From an uncultured Ruminococcus sp. (GTDB taxonomy: Bacteria > Bacillota > Clostridia > Oscillospirales > Ruminococcaceae), in the NCBI GenBank assembly GCA_900553335.1, contig USCU01000090.1:1-5448 (forward strand): DNA of 5,448 bases, given 5' to 3'. Within the stretch, counting starts at the first letter, position 1. Every line of letters starts with the position of its first letter. Below the pieces are notes generated by a model. It made no database searches. It saw only the letters and a list, made by a program, of their open reading frames with translations, and had not been told where the DNA came from. The position numbers and the translations under genes are program-made. Shown one piece after another: positions 5,337-5,448 of this stretch.

Positions 5337-5448
5337 GTGAAAAAGGTAATCTGTATAATTGCAATTACATCAATAGTTTTTATACTTACAGCCTGCAATT
5401 GTGGAGGAAATATTGATAATGTCACCGTTTCAGATTGGAAACCTTCAG
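5337..5448 (+). CDS. Putative lipoprotein, N-terminal fragment cut by the window end
   Basis: Thirty-seven codons are visible. The product (numbered from GTG) has two lysines, a hydrophobic core (VICIIAITSIVFI), then a textbook lipobox LTAC at 17-20. Cys20 is the expected lipidated residue, followed by the flexible NCGGN. This is a type II signal peptide, so the protein is exported and anchored to the outer face of the membrane. The mature part seen (IDNVTVSDWKPS) is too short to name a family. The gene follows the AI-2E family transporter by 40 bases on the same strand with no hairpin in the gap, suggesting co-transcription. If the ATG at 5325 is used instead, the protein is four residues longer; the lipobox is unaffected. 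Confidence 0.75.
   Translation, partial: MKKVICIIAITSIVFILTACNCGGNIDNVTVSDWKPS

Noticed and set aside
1..5448. A defence system, prophage, CRISPR array or other undescribed system
   Set aside because: All complete genes belong to well-known housekeeping or transporter families. There are no spaced direct repeats, integrase, toxin-antitoxin pair or nuclease module. The two truncated lipoproteins are the only unknowns.

Overview
The window looks like the left end of a low-GC Firmicutes (Clostridia, probably Ruminococcus/Oscillospiraceae-like) contig. The basis is the AT-rich composition, strong AGGAGG-type ribosome binding sites, TTG/GTG starts, sigma-A-like promoters and a PcrA-type helicase; the genus is inference. 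The first 47 bases are not biological: they are an untrimmed Illumina Nextera i5 adapter. Genomic sequence starts at base 48.

Layout. On the minus strand, reading from the middle of the window to the left, are pcrA (DNA helicase, 3750 to 1387), aroF (type I DAHP synthase with an N-terminal ferredoxin-like regulatory domain, 1361 to 342) and a lipoprotein with a Thr/Gln/Glu-rich linker and the start of a bacterial SH3 domain (313 to 48, cut off by the adapter). The gaps are 25 and 28 bases with no terminator, so they probably form one transcript. On the plus strand are an AI-2E/DUF20-family membrane transporter (4022-5296) and, 40 bases later, the start of a second lipoprotein (from 5337, cut by the window end), probably also co-transcribed.

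The two units diverge from a 256-base AT-rich intergenic region (3766-4021). The pcrA side has a good promoter candidate: TTTTCA, 17 bases, TACAAT with a TG extension, and two 7-base A-tracts placed like an UP element. The transporter side has a weaker candidate (TATAAT with a poor -35) and a short leader hairpin.

The genes serve separate purposes: DNA repair and transcription-conflict resolution, aromatic amino acid synthesis, and envelope functions. I see no defence island, mobile element, CRISPR, RNA gene or clearly undescribed system. The points most worth a second look are the adapter and the chimeric reading frame it creates, an insert of about 40 residues in the helicase, the start-site corrections for pcrA and aroF, and the promoter architecture between the divergent units.
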